Positions 6,940 through 16,637 are shown, counted from the stretch's first letter. The stretch: DNA of 64,000 nucleotides from Enterobacteriaceae bacterium UBA5654 (GCA_002421005.1 DIJC01000018.1:1-64000), one strand, 5' to 3'. Numbers and translations are program-made. The notes: a model not told the origin generated them from the letters alone.

Positions 6940-9198
6940 ATGAGCGATATGGCAGAGCGCCTTGCGCTACATGAATTCACAGAAAACGCCTACCTGAACT
7001 ACTCCATGTACGTCATCATGGATCGGGCATTGCCATTTATTGGCGATGGCCTGAAGCCGGTTCAGCGCCGCATCGTGTATGCGATGTCGGAACTGGGGCT
7101 GAATGCCAGCGCGAAATTTAAAAAATCCGCCCGTACCGTCGGCGACGTCCTCGGTAAGTACCATCCGCACGGCGACAGCGCCTGTTATGAAGCGATGGTC
7201 CTGATGGCACAGCCGTTCTCTTACCGCTATCCGCTGGTGGACGGGCAAGGGAACTGGGGCGCGCCGGACGATCCGAAATCCTTCGCGGCGATGCGTTATA
7301 CCGAATCGCGGCTGTCAAAATATGCAGAACTTCTGCTGGGCGAGCTTGGCCAGGGCACGGCGGACTGGGTGCCGAACTTCGACGGCACGTTGCAGGAGCC
7401 GAAAATGCTGCCTGCGCGCCTGCCGAATATTCTGCTTAATGGTACTACCGGCATCGCGGTGGGAATGGCGACGGATATTCCGCCGCATAACCTGCGCGAA
7501 ATCGCCAAAGCCGCCATTACGCTGATTGAGCAGCCGAAAACCAGCCTCGACGAACTGTTGGATATCGTGCAGGGGCCGGATTACCCGACCGAAGCGGAAA
7601 TCATCACCTCCCGCGCTGAAATTCGTAAAATCTACGAAAACGGTCGCGGCTCCGTGCGGATGCGCGCGGTGTGGAAAAAAGAAGACGGCGCGGTGGTGAT
7701 TACCGCGCTGCCGCACCAGACCTCCGGGGCGCGCGTGCTGGAGCAGATCGCCGCCCAGATGCGCAATAAAAAGCTGCCGATGGTCGATGACCTGCGCGAT
7801 GAATCCGATCACGAAAACCCGACCCGTCTGGTGATTGTGCCGCGCTCCAACCGCGTGGATATGGATCAGGTAATGAACCACCTGTTCGCCACGACCGATC
7901 TGGAAAAAAGCTATCGCATCAACCTGAACATGATCGGCCTTGACGGGCGTCCGGCGGTGAAAAACCTGCTGGAAATCCTCAGCGAATGGCTGGTGTTCCG
8001 CCGCGATACCGTGCGTCGCCGTCTGAATTACCGTCTGGAGAAAGTCCTTAAGCGCCTGCATATCCTTGAAGGTTTGCTGGTGGCGTTTCTCAATATCGAC
8101 GAAGTGATTGAGATCATCCGCAGCGAAGATGAACCGAAACCAGCGCTGATGTCGCGTTTTGGCATCAGCGAAACCCAGGCCGAAGCCATCCTCGAACTGA
8201 AATTGCGCCACCTCGCCAAACTGGAAGAAGTGAAAATTCGCGGCGAGCAGGCGGAACTGGAAAAAGAACGCGATCAACTGCAGGGCATTCTGGCGTCCGA
8301 ACGTAAAATGAATACCCTGCTGAAGAAAGAGCTACAGGCCGATGCGGAAGCGTTTGGCGATGACCGTCGTTCCCCGCTGCACGAGCGCGAAGAAGCGAAA
8401 GCCATGAGCGAGCATGACATGCTGCCGTCAGAACCGGTGACTATCGTGCTGTCGCAGATGGGCTGGGTGCGCAGCGCCAAAGGCCACGACATCGACGCGC
8501 AGGGGCTGAACTATAAAGCGGGCGATAGCTGGAAAGCCTCGGTAAAAGGCAAGAGCAATCAGCCGGTGGTGTTCATTGATACCACTGGCCGCAGCTATGC
8601 GATCGATCCGATTACTTTGCCATCGGCACGCGGGCAGGGCGAGCCGCTGACCGGCAAGCTGACGCTGCCGCCGGGCGCGACGGTTGAGCATATGCTGATG
8701 ACCGGCGACGAGCAGAAGCTGCTGATGGCGTCGGATGCGGGCTACGGCTTTGTCTGCACCTTTAACGATCTGGTCTCGCGCAACCGCGCAGGCAAGACGC
8801 TGATTACGCTGCCGGAAAACGCTCACGTGCTGCCGCCGCTGATCGTTGAAGATGAATCCGACATGCTGCTGGCCATCACCCATGCCGGACGGATGCTGAT
8901 GTTCCCGGTCAGCGACCTGCCGCAGTTGTCGAAAGGGAAGGGGAACAAGATTATCAGCATCCCTTCAGCGGAAGCGGCGGCGGGAACGGACGGCCTGGCG
9001 CATCTCTTTGTGCTGCCGCCACAGAGCACGCTGACTATCCACGTCGGCAAGCGCAAGATCAAACTGCGCCCGGAAGAGCTGCAGAAAGTGGTCGGTGAAC
9101 GCGGACGCCGCGGTTCCCTGATGCGCGGGCTGCAAAAAATCGACCGCGTGGATATCGACTCTCCACACCGGGCGAGCGCGGGCGATAGCGAAGAATAA
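6940..9198 (+). CDS. parC: DNA topoisomerase IV subunit A
   Basis: Breaks and rejoins DNA as the A subunit of topoisomerase IV, which decatenates daughter chromosomes with ParE. The product is 752 aa, exactly the E. coli length, from the start MSDMAERLALHEFTENAYLN; an upstream in-frame ATG at 6898 is not used by relatives. The catalytic tyrosine lies in AAMRYTESRL (about residue 120). The quinolone-resistance region reads HPHGDSACYEA, i.e. wild-type Ser80 and Glu84. The C-terminal beta-pinwheel (about 490-740) is complete. parE is not in this window. In E. coli ygiV-mqsRA-ygiS separate ygiW and parC; here the genes are adjacent. Confidence 0.98.
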   Translation: MSDMAERLALHEFTENAYLNYSMYVIMDRALPFIGDGLKPVQRRIVYAMSELGLNASAKFKKSARTVGDVLGKYHPHGDSACYEAMVLMAQPFSYRYPLVDGQGNWGAPDDPKSFAAMRYTESRLSKYAELLLGELGQGTADWVPNFDGTLQEPKMLPARLPNILLNGTTGIAVGMATDIPPHNLREIAKAAITLIEQPKTSLDELLDIVQGPDYPTEAEIITSRAEIRKIYENGRGSVRMRAVWKKEDGAVVITALPHQTSGARVLEQIAAQMRNKKLPMVDDLRDESDHENPTRLVIVPRSNRVDMDQVMNHLFATTDLEKSYRINLNMIGLDGRPAVKNLLEILSEWLVFRRDTVRRRLNYRLEKVLKRLHILEGLLVAFLNIDEVIEIIRSEDEPKPALMSRFGISETQAEAILELKLRHLAKLEEVKIRGEQAELEKERDQLQGILASERKMNTLLKKELQADAEAFGDDRRSPLHEREEAKAMSEHDMLPSEPVTIVLSQMGWVRSAKGHDIDAQGLNYKAGDSWKASVKGKSNQPVVFIDTTGRSYAIDPITLPSARGQGEPLTGKLTLPPGATVEHMLMTGDEQKLLMASDAGYGFVCTFNDLVSRNRAGKTLITLPENAHVLPPLIVEDESDMLLAITHAGRMLMFPVSDLPQLSKGKGNKIISIPSAEAAAGTDGLAHLFVLPPQSTLTIHVGKRKIKLRPEELQKVVGERGRRGSLMRGLQKIDRVDIDSPHRASAGDSEE

Positions 9199-9209
9199 AA
9201 CATCCTGAT

Positions 9210-9235
9210 TTCCCCTTCCCAACGTGGAAGGGGAA
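9210..9235 (+). terminator. Hairpin after parC
   Basis: TTCCCCTTCC (9210-9219) and GGAAGGGGAA (9226-9235) form a perfect 10-bp stem with a 6-base loop, 11 bases beyond the parC stop. No T-run follows, so it probably stabilises the mRNA end or gives partial termination before plsC. Confidence 0.6.
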
Positions 9236-9374
9236 GCAATAAAATTGCTGTAAAATCGTTGTTAATTCACGCGCTGCGAATAACAATACCCCTTCGGGAA
9301 CCTGCAATTCACATGACGGCGGACCGGGTTAATATCCTGAATAATTCTAAACGGTCCGGGTGTTAGAGGTAGCT

Positions 9375-10112
9375 ATGCTTTCAATTTTGCGTTTAATTGT
9401 TGTGGTCATTTATAGCATTCTGGTATGCGTATTTGGCTGTATTTATTGTCTTTTTAGTCCGCGTAATCCTAAGCACGTTGCTACATTTGGTCATCTGTTT
9501 GCCCGTCTCGCGCCCGTCTTCGGCCTGAAGGTTGAACGGCGGATGCCTGCCGATGCGGGCAGCTACGGTAACGCTATTTATATTGCGAACCATCAGAACA
9601 ACTACGATATGGTCACCGCCTCCGGCATCGTCCAGCCACCGACCGTTACCGTCGGTAAAAAAAGCCTGATCTGGGTTCCGTTTTTTGGCCTGCTTTACTG
9701 GCTGACCGGGAACCTGCTGATTGACCGTAACAACCGCTCACGCGCGCACAGCACCATCGCCGCCGTGGTCGATCAATTCAAAAAGCGCCGTATCTCTATC
9801 TGGATGTTCCCGGAAGGCACCCGCAGCCGTGGACGCGGCCTGCTGCCGTTCAAGACCGGTGCATTTCACGCGGCGATTGCCGCAGGCGTGCCGGTGATCC
9901 CAGTGTGCGTTTCTAATACGTCCAATAAAATTAAGCTTAACCGACTGAATAACGGGCTGGTGATTGTTGAAATGTTGCCACCCATTGATACCAGCCGCTG
10001 GGGTAAAGATCAGGTCCGCGATCTCGCCACCCACTGCCGTGAAGTGATGGCGGCAAAAATTGCCGAGCTGGATAAAGAAGTTGCCGAGCGGGAAGCGGCG
10101 GAACAGCGTTAA
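9375..10112 (+). CDS. plsC: 1-acylglycerol-3-phosphate O-acyltransferase
   Basis: Inner-membrane enzyme that acylates lysophosphatidic acid to phosphatidic acid in phospholipid synthesis. The 245-aa product equals E. coli PlsC in length. It has an N-terminal membrane segment (about residues 5-27), the catalytic HX4D motif NHQNNYD near residue 73 and the substrate motif FPEGTRSRGRG near residue 145. The start at 9375 is chosen because AGAGGT is 5 bases upstream and it matches the E. coli start. It follows parC and precedes ftsP, the standard order. Confidence 0.97.
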   Translation: MLSILRLIVVVIYSILVCVFGCIYCLFSPRNPKHVATFGHLFARLAPVFGLKVERRMPADAGSYGNAIYIANHQNNYDMVTASGIVQPPTVTVGKKSLIWVPFFGLLYWLTGNLLIDRNNRSRAHSTIAAVVDQFKKRRISIWMFPEGTRSRGRGLLPFKTGAFHAAIAAGVPVIPVCVSNTSNKIKLNRLNNGLVIVEMLPPIDTSRWGKDQVRDLATHCREVMAAKIAELDKEVAEREAAEQR

Positions 10113-10171
10113 TCCGGTTTACCCGGCGGGAAACGGAACCCTCTTACTTTTTTGGTCTCAACGGAGTCAAT

Positions 10172-11584
10172 ATGTCACTCAGTCGGCGTCAGTTTGTTCA
10201 GGCATCAGGGTTGGCGCTCTGCGCTGGTGCGGTGCCGCTGAGGGCAAATGCAGCCGGACAGCAGCAGGCTCTGCCGGTCCCTCCTTTGCTGGAGTCGCGT
10301 CGCGGGCAGCCGCTTTTTCTGACGCTTCAGCGCTCGCACTGGACGTTTACGCCGGGAACGCGCGCGCCCGTCTGGGGGATCAACGGCCGTTATCTGGGGC
10401 CGACGATCCGCGTCTGGCGCGGGGATGACGTCAAGCTCATCTACAGTAACCGGATGACCGAAAACGTGGCGATGACCATAAGCGGCCTTCAGGTGCCGGG
10501 GCCGCTGATTGGCGGCGCGGCGCGGATGATGTCGCCGAATGCCGACTGGGCACCCGTATTACCGATCCGCCAGAACGCGGCCACGCTGTGGTATCACGCC
10601 AATACGCCGAACCGGATGGCAGAACAGGTTTATCAGGGGCTGGCGGGCATGTGGCTGGTGGAAGATGAGATCAGCAAATCGCTGCCGATCCCAGGTCATT
10701 ACGGCGTGGATGATTTCCCCGTTATTATTCAGGATAAAAGGCTGGATAACTTCGGTACGCCGGAGTACAGCGAGCCGGGCAGCGGCGGTTTTGTTGGCGA
10801 TACGCTGCTGGTGAACGGCGCGCAAAGCCCTTACGTTGAAGTATCGCGTGGCTGGGTGCGCCTGCGCCTGCTCAACGCCTCCAACTCCCGCCGCTACCAG
10901 CTGCAAATGAGCGACGGTCGGGCGATCCACGTCATTTCCGGCGATCAGGGATTCCTGCCCGCGCCGGTTTCCGTCAAACAGCTTTCGCTGGCACCGGGCG
11001 AGCGGCGCGAGATCCTCGTCGACATGACTAATGGTGATGAAGTCTCGATCACCTGCGGTGAAGCGGCGGGCATTATGGACCGCATTCGCGGCTTCTTTGA
11101 GCCATCAAGCATTTTGATTTCCACGCTGGTGCTGACCCTGCGCCCGACGGGCCTGCTCCCGCTGGTCACCGACAGCCTGCCGCAGCGCCTGCTTCCGGCG
11201 GAGCTGATCAGCGGCGCGGCGGTGCGCAGCCGCGATATCAGCCTCGGCGACGATCCGGGTATTAACGGCCAGCTCTGGGACCCGCAGCGCGTGGATATCA
11301 CCGCCCAGCAGGGTACCTGGGAGCGCTGGACGGTGCGCGCCGATATGCCGCAATCTTTCCATATTGAAGGCGTGATGTTCCAGATCCGCAACGTCAACGG
11401 CGCGATGCCGTTCCCGGAAGACCGGGGCTGGAAAGATACCGTCTGGATCGACGGTCAGGTTGAACTGCTGGTGTACTTCGGTCAGCCCTCGTGGGCGCAT
11501 TTCCCGTTCCAGTACGCCAGCCAGACGCTGGAAATGGCGGATCGGGGATCTATCGGGCAACTGCTGGTGAATCCTGCGCCTTAA
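10172..11584 (+). CDS. ftsP: Cell division protein FtsP (SufI)
   Basis: Periplasmic multicopper-oxidase-fold protein that protects the divisome under stress; E. coli SufI is a model Tat substrate. The 470-aa product opens with the twin-arginine signal SLSRRQFVQASGLALCAGA and cleavage after RANA. Three cupredoxin-like domains follow, ending WAHFPFQYASQTLEM, with the copper-binding histidine clusters of true oxidases absent, as in E. coli. It lies 59 bases downstream of plsC. Assignment follows clear family resemblance and gene order. Confidence 0.95.
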   Translation: MSLSRRQFVQASGLALCAGAVPLRANAAGQQQALPVPPLLESRRGQPLFLTLQRSHWTFTPGTRAPVWGINGRYLGPTIRVWRGDDVKLIYSNRMTENVAMTISGLQVPGPLIGGAARMMSPNADWAPVLPIRQNAATLWYHANTPNRMAEQVYQGLAGMWLVEDEISKSLPIPGHYGVDDFPVIIQDKRLDNFGTPEYSEPGSGGFVGDTLLVNGAQSPYVEVSRGWVRLRLLNASNSRRYQLQMSDGRAIHVISGDQGFLPAPVSVKQLSLAPGERREILVDMTNGDEVSITCGEAAGIMDRIRGFFEPSSILISTLVLTLRPTGLLPLVTDSLPQRLLPAELISGAAVRSRDISLGDDPGINGQLWDPQRVDITAQQGTWERWTVRADMPQSFHIEGVMFQIRNVNGAMPFPEDRGWKDTVWIDGQVELLVYFGQPSWAHFPFQYASQTLEMADRGSIGQLLVNPAP

Positions 11585-11611
11585 AAGCAGCAATACGGAC
11601 AAGGACGTCCA

Positions 11612-11755
11612 GTGAGGAGCAGCGAAGCAGGCTATCGGTTCCTCACGTTTTGGATGGTGACTGCAGGCGGTTATCTTACTCTGCTGGTCATTTTCGACGG
11701 TCTCACTGTGTTGTACCGCGCGCCGGATAACCTGTCCGGCGGCATCCTGCATTAA
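11612..11755 (+). CDS. Possible 47-aa single-pass membrane protein
   Basis: A GTG-initiated frame with AAGGA 6 bases upstream encodes 47 residues with one hydrophobic stretch (RFLTFWMVTAGGYLTLLVIF), then a short polar tail ending SGGILH. It fills the gap between ftsP and ygiQ, 27 bases after the ftsP stop, so it could be cotranscribed with ftsP. The stretch is GC-rich with codon use like its neighbours. No family was recognised. The alternative is an untranslated spacer that happens to be open. Confidence 0.42.
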   Translation: MRSSEAGYRFLTFWMVTAGGYLTLLVIFDGLTVLYRAPDNLSGGILH

Positions 11756-11823
11756 CCCTTCGATTTCTGTTGAAATCGGGCTTATAATCCTCGCCCTTTG
11801 ATTATTTTTTCCCCGGAAGCATT

Positions 11824-13995
11824 ATGAGCGCAATTTCCCTGATCCAGCCGGATCGTGACCTTTTCTCCTGGCCGCAGTACTGGGCCGCCTGTTTTGGCCC
11901 CGCGCCGTTTTTGCCGATGTCGCGTGAAGAGATGGATCAACTGGGCTGGGATAGCTGCGACATTATCATTGTTACCGGCGATGCTTACGTGGATCATCCG
12001 AGCTTCGGCATGGCGATCTGCGGGCGGATGCTGGAAGCGCAGGGCTTCCGGGTGGGGATCATCGCCCAGCCGGACTGGAACAGCAAAGAGGACTTTATGC
12101 GCCTCGGCAAGCCGAATCTGTTTTTCGGCGTAACGGCAGGCAATATGGACTCGATGATCAACCGTTATACGGCGGATCGCCGCCTGCGTCATGACGATGC
12201 TTACACCCCGGATAACGTGGCGGGCAAACGCCCGGATCGCGCCACGCTGGCCTATACCCAGCGCTGTAAAGAGGCGTGGAAAGACGTACCGGTGATCCTC
12301 GGCGGCATCGAAGCCAGCCTGCGCCGTACCGCGCACTATGATTACTGGTCGGATACCGTGCGCTGCTCGGTGCTGGTTGATTCCAAAGCCGACATGTTGA
12401 TTTTCGGCAACGGCGAGCGTCCGCTGGTGGAAGTGGCACACCGTCTGGCGATGGGAGAATCTGTCAGTCAGATCCGCGACGTGCGTAATACTGCGATTAT
12501 CGTTAAAGAAGCGCTGCCGGGCTGGAGCGGGGTGGACTCCACGCGGCTGGACACGCCGGGCAAAATCGACCCGATCCCGCATCCTTACGGCGACGATCTG
12601 CCGTGCGCCGATAACAAACCGGTTGCCCCGCAAAAGTCAGAGGCGAAGCGCGTGACCGTGCAGCCGCCGCGTCCGAAGCCGTGGGAAAAAACCTACGTGC
12701 TGCTGCCGTCGTTCGAGAAAGTGAAGGGCGACAAAGTGCTTTACGCCCACGCATCACGCATTTTGCATCATGAAACCAACCCCGGCTGCGCGCGGGCGCT
12801 GATGCAGAAGCATGGCGATCGCTATCTGTGGATCAACCCGCCCGCCATTCCGCTCTCCACCGAAGAGATGGACAGCGTGTTTGCCCTGCCGTACCAGCGC
12901 GTGCCGCATCCGGCATATGGTCAGGCCCGTATTCCGGCCTATGAGATGATCCGCTTTTCCATCAATATTATGCGCGGCTGTTTTGGCGGCTGCGCGTTTT
13001 GCTCGATCACCGAGCATGAAGGGCGCATCATTCAGAGTCGTTCCGAGGACTCGATCATCAATGAGATCGAAGCCATTCGCGACTCGGTGCCCGGCTTTAC
13101 CGGGGTGATCTCCGATCTGGGCGGCCCCACGGCCAATATGTATATGCTGCGCTGCACCTCGCCGCGCGCCGAGCAGACCTGCCGCAGGCTCTCGTGCGTG
13201 TACCCGGAGATCTGCCCGCATATGGATACCAACCATCAGCCAACGATTGATCTTTATCGCCGCGCCCGCGATCTGCAGGGCGTGAAGAAGATCCTGATTG
13301 CTTCCGGCGTGCGTTACGATCTGGCGGTGGCGGACCCGCGTTATATTAAGGAACTGGCGACCCATCACGTGGGCGGCTATCTGAAGATCGCCCCGGAACA
13401 TACCGAAGAAGGCCCGCTGTCGAAGATGATGAAGCCGGGGATGGGCAGCTATCACCGCTTTAAGGAGCTGTTTGATACCTATTCGAAGCAGGCGGGGAAA
13501 GAGCAGTATCTGATCCCGTATTTTATCTCCGCGCACCCTGGCACCCGCGATGAGGACATGGTGAATCTGGCGCTGTGGCTGAAGCAGCACCGTTTCCGTC
13601 TCGATCAGGTGCAGAACTTCTATCCGTCGCCGCTCGCCAACTCGACCACCATGTATTATACCGGCAAAAACCCGCTGGCTAAGATTGATTACAAGAGTGA
13701 AGACGTGGTGGTGCCGAAAGGAGATAAACAGCGCCGCCTGCATAAAGCGCTGCTGCGCTATCACGATCCGGCCAACTGGCCGCTGATCCGCCAGGCGCTG
13801 GAAGAGATGGGCAAAAAGCATCTGATTGGTGGTCGCCGCGACTGCCTGGTGCCCGCGCCGACCCTCGAAGAGATGCGCGAAGCCCGGCGGCAGAACCGTA
13901 ATACCCGCCCGGCGCTGACGAAGCATACGCCGGTGGCGCACCAGCGGCAGACGCCTGCGGGTAATAAAAAACGTGGGAAGGTTGCCGGACGTTAA
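11824..13995 (+). CDS. ygiQ: YgiQ-family radical SAM protein
   Basis: UPF0313 radical-SAM protein of unknown reaction (723 aa; close to the E. coli length). The iron-sulfur motif is CFGGCAFCSIT (about residues 387-397), followed by a SAM-binding barrel, then a C-terminal region ending in a basic tail rich in Arg and Lys. An N-terminal segment with VTGDAYVDHPSFG is typical of the family. The protein is soluble and cytoplasmic by composition. It follows ftsP with about 240 bases between. A GC-rich hairpin follows the stop. No substrate can be proposed. Confidence 0.94.
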   Translation: MSAISLIQPDRDLFSWPQYWAACFGPAPFLPMSREEMDQLGWDSCDIIIVTGDAYVDHPSFGMAICGRMLEAQGFRVGIIAQPDWNSKEDFMRLGKPNLFFGVTAGNMDSMINRYTADRRLRHDDAYTPDNVAGKRPDRATLAYTQRCKEAWKDVPVILGGIEASLRRTAHYDYWSDTVRCSVLVDSKADMLIFGNGERPLVEVAHRLAMGESVSQIRDVRNTAIIVKEALPGWSGVDSTRLDTPGKIDPIPHPYGDDLPCADNKPVAPQKSEAKRVTVQPPRPKPWEKTYVLLPSFEKVKGDKVLYAHASRILHHETNPGCARALMQKHGDRYLWINPPAIPLSTEEMDSVFALPYQRVPHPAYGQARIPAYEMIRFSINIMRGCFGGCAFCSITEHEGRIIQSRSEDSIINEIEAIRDSVPGFTGVISDLGGPTANMYMLRCTSPRAEQTCRRLSCVYPEICPHMDTNHQPTIDLYRRARDLQGVKKILIASGVRYDLAVADPRYIKELATHHVGGYLKIAPEHTEEGPLSKMMKPGMGSYHRFKELFDTYSKQAGKEQYLIPYFISAHPGTRDEDMVNLALWLKQHRFRLDQVQNFYPSPLANSTTMYYTGKNPLAKIDYKSEDVVVPKGDKQRRLHKALLRYHDPANWPLIRQALEEMGKKHLIGGRRDCLVPAPTLEEMREARRQNRNTRPALTKHTPVAHQRQTPAGNKKRGKVAGR

Positions 13996-14004
13996 ATGCT
14001 TTGC

Positions 14005-14030
14005 CCGGCAGCCTGGTCTGCCGGGCGGTT
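14005..14030 (+). terminator. Hairpin after ygiQ
   Basis: GCCCGGCAG and CTGCCGGGC, separated by CCTGGT, form a 9-bp GC stem about 10 bases past the ygiQ stop. A short GGTTTAG follows rather than a T-run, so termination is probably partial. Confidence 0.6.
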
Positions 14031-14103
14031 TAGCGTGGCGGACTAACGCGTATTACTATGAGCGCTGATGCGCAACATGCAGACGCCGTGAAGGACAATA
14101 AGA

Positions 14104-14559
14104 ATGAATAAAAAATTCTGGCCAGCATTGATTAGCGCCGCGCTGTTACAGAGCGGCTGCGTCACCTGGTACCAGTCGCAGCCGAAGGTGGAAGGGCTGA
14201 TGCTCAATAGTCAGGGACAGCCGCTCGCGGACCAGCAGGTCACCCTCGAAAGTAATGCCGGTTCAGAAACGACGCAATCCGATGGTGCAGGGCGTTTTAC
14301 GTTTTCCGGGAAACATGAATTGGCGTTCTTTATCCCGATCGGCCCGATTGACTGGATACACCAGGCTAAATTACACGTTCCTGCTGCCGGGCAGGTAAAC
14401 ACGTTTAATTTGGGCGGCGCGTTCGGTAATTCGCACGCCTTTGACGGGGCGCAGTTTGCTGTGGTCTGCCAGATCCCGGCGACGACGCAACTGCCGCCGC
14501 CGGAGATATGTCATCGTGAATTAATGGAAAATGTGACGGGGAATCAGCCGCCGAAGTGA
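14104..14559 (+). CDS. Predicted outer-membrane lipoprotein with CarboxypepD_reg-like fold
   Basis: A 151-aa product with a lipoprotein signal ending in the lipobox LLQSGC (Cys19); the next residues VT do not include the Asp that retains proteins in the inner membrane, so outer-membrane placement is likely. After it, VEGLMLNSQGQPLADQQVTL and DGAGRFTFSG resemble the beta-sandwich of carboxypeptidase-regulatory/transthyretin-like domains. GGACAATAAG precedes the ATG. The gene ends within dkgA on the opposite strand (16-bp convergent overlap). It replaces yqhG-yqhH of the E. coli map. Function unknown. Confidence 0.75.
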   Translation: MNKKFWPALISAALLQSGCVTWYQSQPKVEGLMLNSQGQPLADQQVTLESNAGSETTQSDGAGRFTFSGKHELAFFIPIGPIDWIHQAKLHVPAAGQVNTFNLGGAFGNSHAFDGAQFAVVCQIPATTQLPPPEICHRELMENVTGNQPPK

Positions 14560-15371
14560 TCCGGGTCCGGTCCCAGACGTTTGCCCTGATCCAATTTGGC
14601 AATTTCGCCCAGTTCGTCTTTATCCAGACGGAAGTCCCAGACGCCGAAGTTTTCTACGATGCGCGACGGCGTGACTGATTTCGGGATCACCACCAGCCCG
14701 TTATCAAGATGCCAGCGGATAACAATCTGTGCGGGCGTTTTACCGTATTTGTCGGCTAAATCGCGAATGATTTTCTGGTCAAATACGCCTTCGCCGCCCT
14801 GAGCCAGCGGGCTCCAGGATTCGGTCTGGATCTTATGCGTCGCGTTCCACGCATGAAGCTGGCGCTGCTGTAACAGCGGGTGCAGTTCGATCTGGTTGAT
14901 CACCGGCGTTACGCCCGTTTCGTCAATCAGCCGTTGCAGGTGGTTGATCTGGAAGTTACAGACGCCGATGCTCTTGATCAGCCCCTCTTTTTGCAGATCG
15001 ATCATGCCTTGCCACGCTTCAACATAGCGATCGATCGCCGGAACCGGCCAGTGCATCAGGTAGAGATCGACGTGATCGAGCTGAAGCTTTTCAAGGCTCT
15101 CCTGCAAGGCTTCACGCGGACGTTTCTGATCGTCATTCCACAGCTTGGTGGTGATGAACAGTTCATCGCGCGGGATGCCAGCGCTCTGTAACGCTTTCCC
15201 TACACCGTCTTCATTTTTGTACGCGGCCGCGGTATCGATGGAACGATAACCGGTCTCCAGCGCTTTATGAATGGCCTGGACAACCTCGTCATTGCCTGCC
15301 TTCCACACGCCGAGCCCCAGCTGCGGCATGATGTTGCCGTCCTGAAGTTTGATTACGCCTGGATGTGTCAT
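14544..15371 (-). CDS. dkgA: 2,5-diketo-D-gluconate reductase A / methylglyoxal reductase
   Basis: NADPH-dependent aldo/keto reductase that reduces 2,5-diketogluconate, methylglyoxal and other aldehydes. It has 275 aa, the E. coli length. Catalytic residues are visible as DTAAAYKNEDGVG (Asp, Tyr), TTKLWNDD (Lys) and LMHWPVPA (His). The C-terminal NADPH-binding stretch IPKSVTPSRI is conserved. It lies about 100 bases downstream of yqhD on the same strand; in E. coli both are activated by YqhC in response to aldehydes. Confidence 0.97.
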   Translation of the reverse strand: MTHPGVIKLQDGNIMPQLGLGVWKAGNDEVVQAIHKALETGYRSIDTAAAYKNEDGVGKALQSAGIPRDELFITTKLWNDDQKRPREALQESLEKLQLDHVDLYLMHWPVPAIDRYVEAWQGMIDLQKEGLIKSIGVCNFQINHLQRLIDETGVTPVINQIELHPLLQQRQLHAWNATHKIQTESWSPLAQGGEGVFDQKIIRDLADKYGKTPAQIVIRWHLDNGLVVIPKSVTPSRIVENFGVWDFRLDKDELGEIAKLDQGKRLGPDPDHFGG

Positions 15372-15473
15372 GCATACCTCCTTTTTGAAAACTCGCCGAA
15401 GTGTCCTCCGGCGAAGTTGTGTGCATTAAGTCTGGACGAAAAAGTCAAAAACGAAAGCCGGGAGATGAAATGG

Positions 15474-16637
15474 TTAACGCGCCGCTTCGTAAATCCGGCG
15501 GCTGATGTCGGGGGTGATATCACCGTGTTCGCCCAGCGCGGTCATCCCGTGCTCTTCCAGCTTCGCCAGCAGCGCCGGGATAGAGCTACCGTCCAGGCCG
15601 TAGCCGGAAAGGCGGGTCGGCACGCCGAGCTGTTCGAAGAAGTGACGGGTGGCGGCGATGGCGGCGTCAATGCGCTCGTCTTCGCTACCCTCGGTAATAT
15701 TCCAGACGCGTTCGGCATACTGGAGCAGCTTGCCGCGCTTGGCAGCACGCTTTTCATTCCACAGCGCGGGCAGCACGACCGCCAGCGTCTGCGCGTGATC
15801 GAGGCCGTGCATCGCCGTTAGCTCATGGCCCAGCATATGGGTAGCCCAGTCCTGCGGCACGCCCGCTCCGATCAGGCCGTTGAGCGCCTGGGTCGCCGCC
15901 CACATGACGTTAGCGCGCACATCGTAGTTTTCCGGCTCCTGAAGCGCTTTCGGGCCGTCTTCAATCAGCGTCAGCAGAATGCCTTCCGCAAAACGATCCT
16001 GGATTTTGCCGTTCACCGGATAAGTGACGTACTGTTCAACGGTGTGAACGAATGCATCGACCACGCCGTTAGCGACCTGGCGCGGCGGCAGAGTGTAGGT
16101 GTAAACCGGGTCGAGAACCGCAAATACCGGCTGCACGAACGGAGAGTGAAACGCCTGCTTGTCGCCAGTCGTTTTACGCGAGATCACCGCGCCTTTGTTG
16201 GATTCAGATCCGGTGGCGGGCAGGGTCAGGACGGAGCCCATCGGGATTGCGCTTTTGATTTCGCTGCCGCTGGTTTGCAAAATGTGCCACGGATCGGTGC
16301 CGTCCGGGTAGTGAGCGGCGGCGGCAATAAATTTAGTGCCGTCGAGAACTGAACCGCCGCCGACGGCCAGCAGAAAGGTGATGTGGTCATCGCGGGCAAT
16401 TTTTACCGCGTTCATCAGCGTTTCATAAGACGGGTTTGGCTCAATGCCGCCGAATTCGCGCACGTCCAGCCCGGCGAGCGCGCTGTGAACCTGATCCAGC
16501 ACGCCGGTTTTTTTCACGCTACCGCCGCCATAAGTGATAAGTACGCGGGCGTCAGCCGGGATCTGCGCACGCAGATCGGCAATCGCGCCTTTACCAAACA
16601 GGATGCGGGTGGGGGTATGCAGAGTAAAATTATTCAT
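15474..16637 (-). CDS. yqhD: NADPH-dependent aldehyde reductase YqhD
   Basis: Metal-dependent group III alcohol dehydrogenase (387 aa, E. coli length) that reduces toxic aldehydes such as acrolein, malondialdehyde and glyoxal. Visible motifs: GGGSVKKTG for the dinucleotide, and metal-ligand regions VDAFVHTVEQY (Asp, His) and HMLGHELTAMHGLDHAQ (two His). The start at 16637 (MNNFTLHTPTRI) matches the family; the open frame runs 45 codons further upstream without support. It is divergent from its activator gene yqhC. Confidence 0.97.
   Translation of the reverse strand: MNNFTLHTPTRILFGKGAIADLRAQIPADARVLITYGGGSVKKTGVLDQVHSALAGLDVREFGGIEPNPSYETLMNAVKIARDDHITFLLAVGGGSVLDGTKFIAAAAHYPDGTDPWHILQTSGSEIKSAIPMGSVLTLPATGSESNKGAVISRKTTGDKQAFHSPFVQPVFAVLDPVYTYTLPPRQVANGVVDAFVHTVEQYVTYPVNGKIQDRFAEGILLTLIEDGPKALQEPENYDVRANVMWAATQALNGLIGAGVPQDWATHMLGHELTAMHGLDHAQTLAVVLPALWNEKRAAKRGKLLQYAERVWNITEGSEDERIDAAIAATRHFFEQLGVPTRLSGYGLDGSSIPALLAKLEEHGMTALGEHGDITPDISRRIYEAAR

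Noticed and set aside
6201..6980. 259-codon minus-strand frame covering ygiW
   Set aside because: It overlaps qseB, ygiW, the ygiW terminator and the start of parC; ygiW on the other strand has signal peptide and family match.
7315..8277. 320-codon minus-strand frame opposite parC
   Set aside because: Fully inside parC with the typical composition of an antisense shadow.
12754..13941. 395-codon open frame on the minus strand opposite ygiQ
   Set aside because: It lies wholly inside the well-supported ygiQ gene, is rich in His, Arg and Gln as expected for an antisense shadow, and has no recognisable domain or ribosome-binding site.
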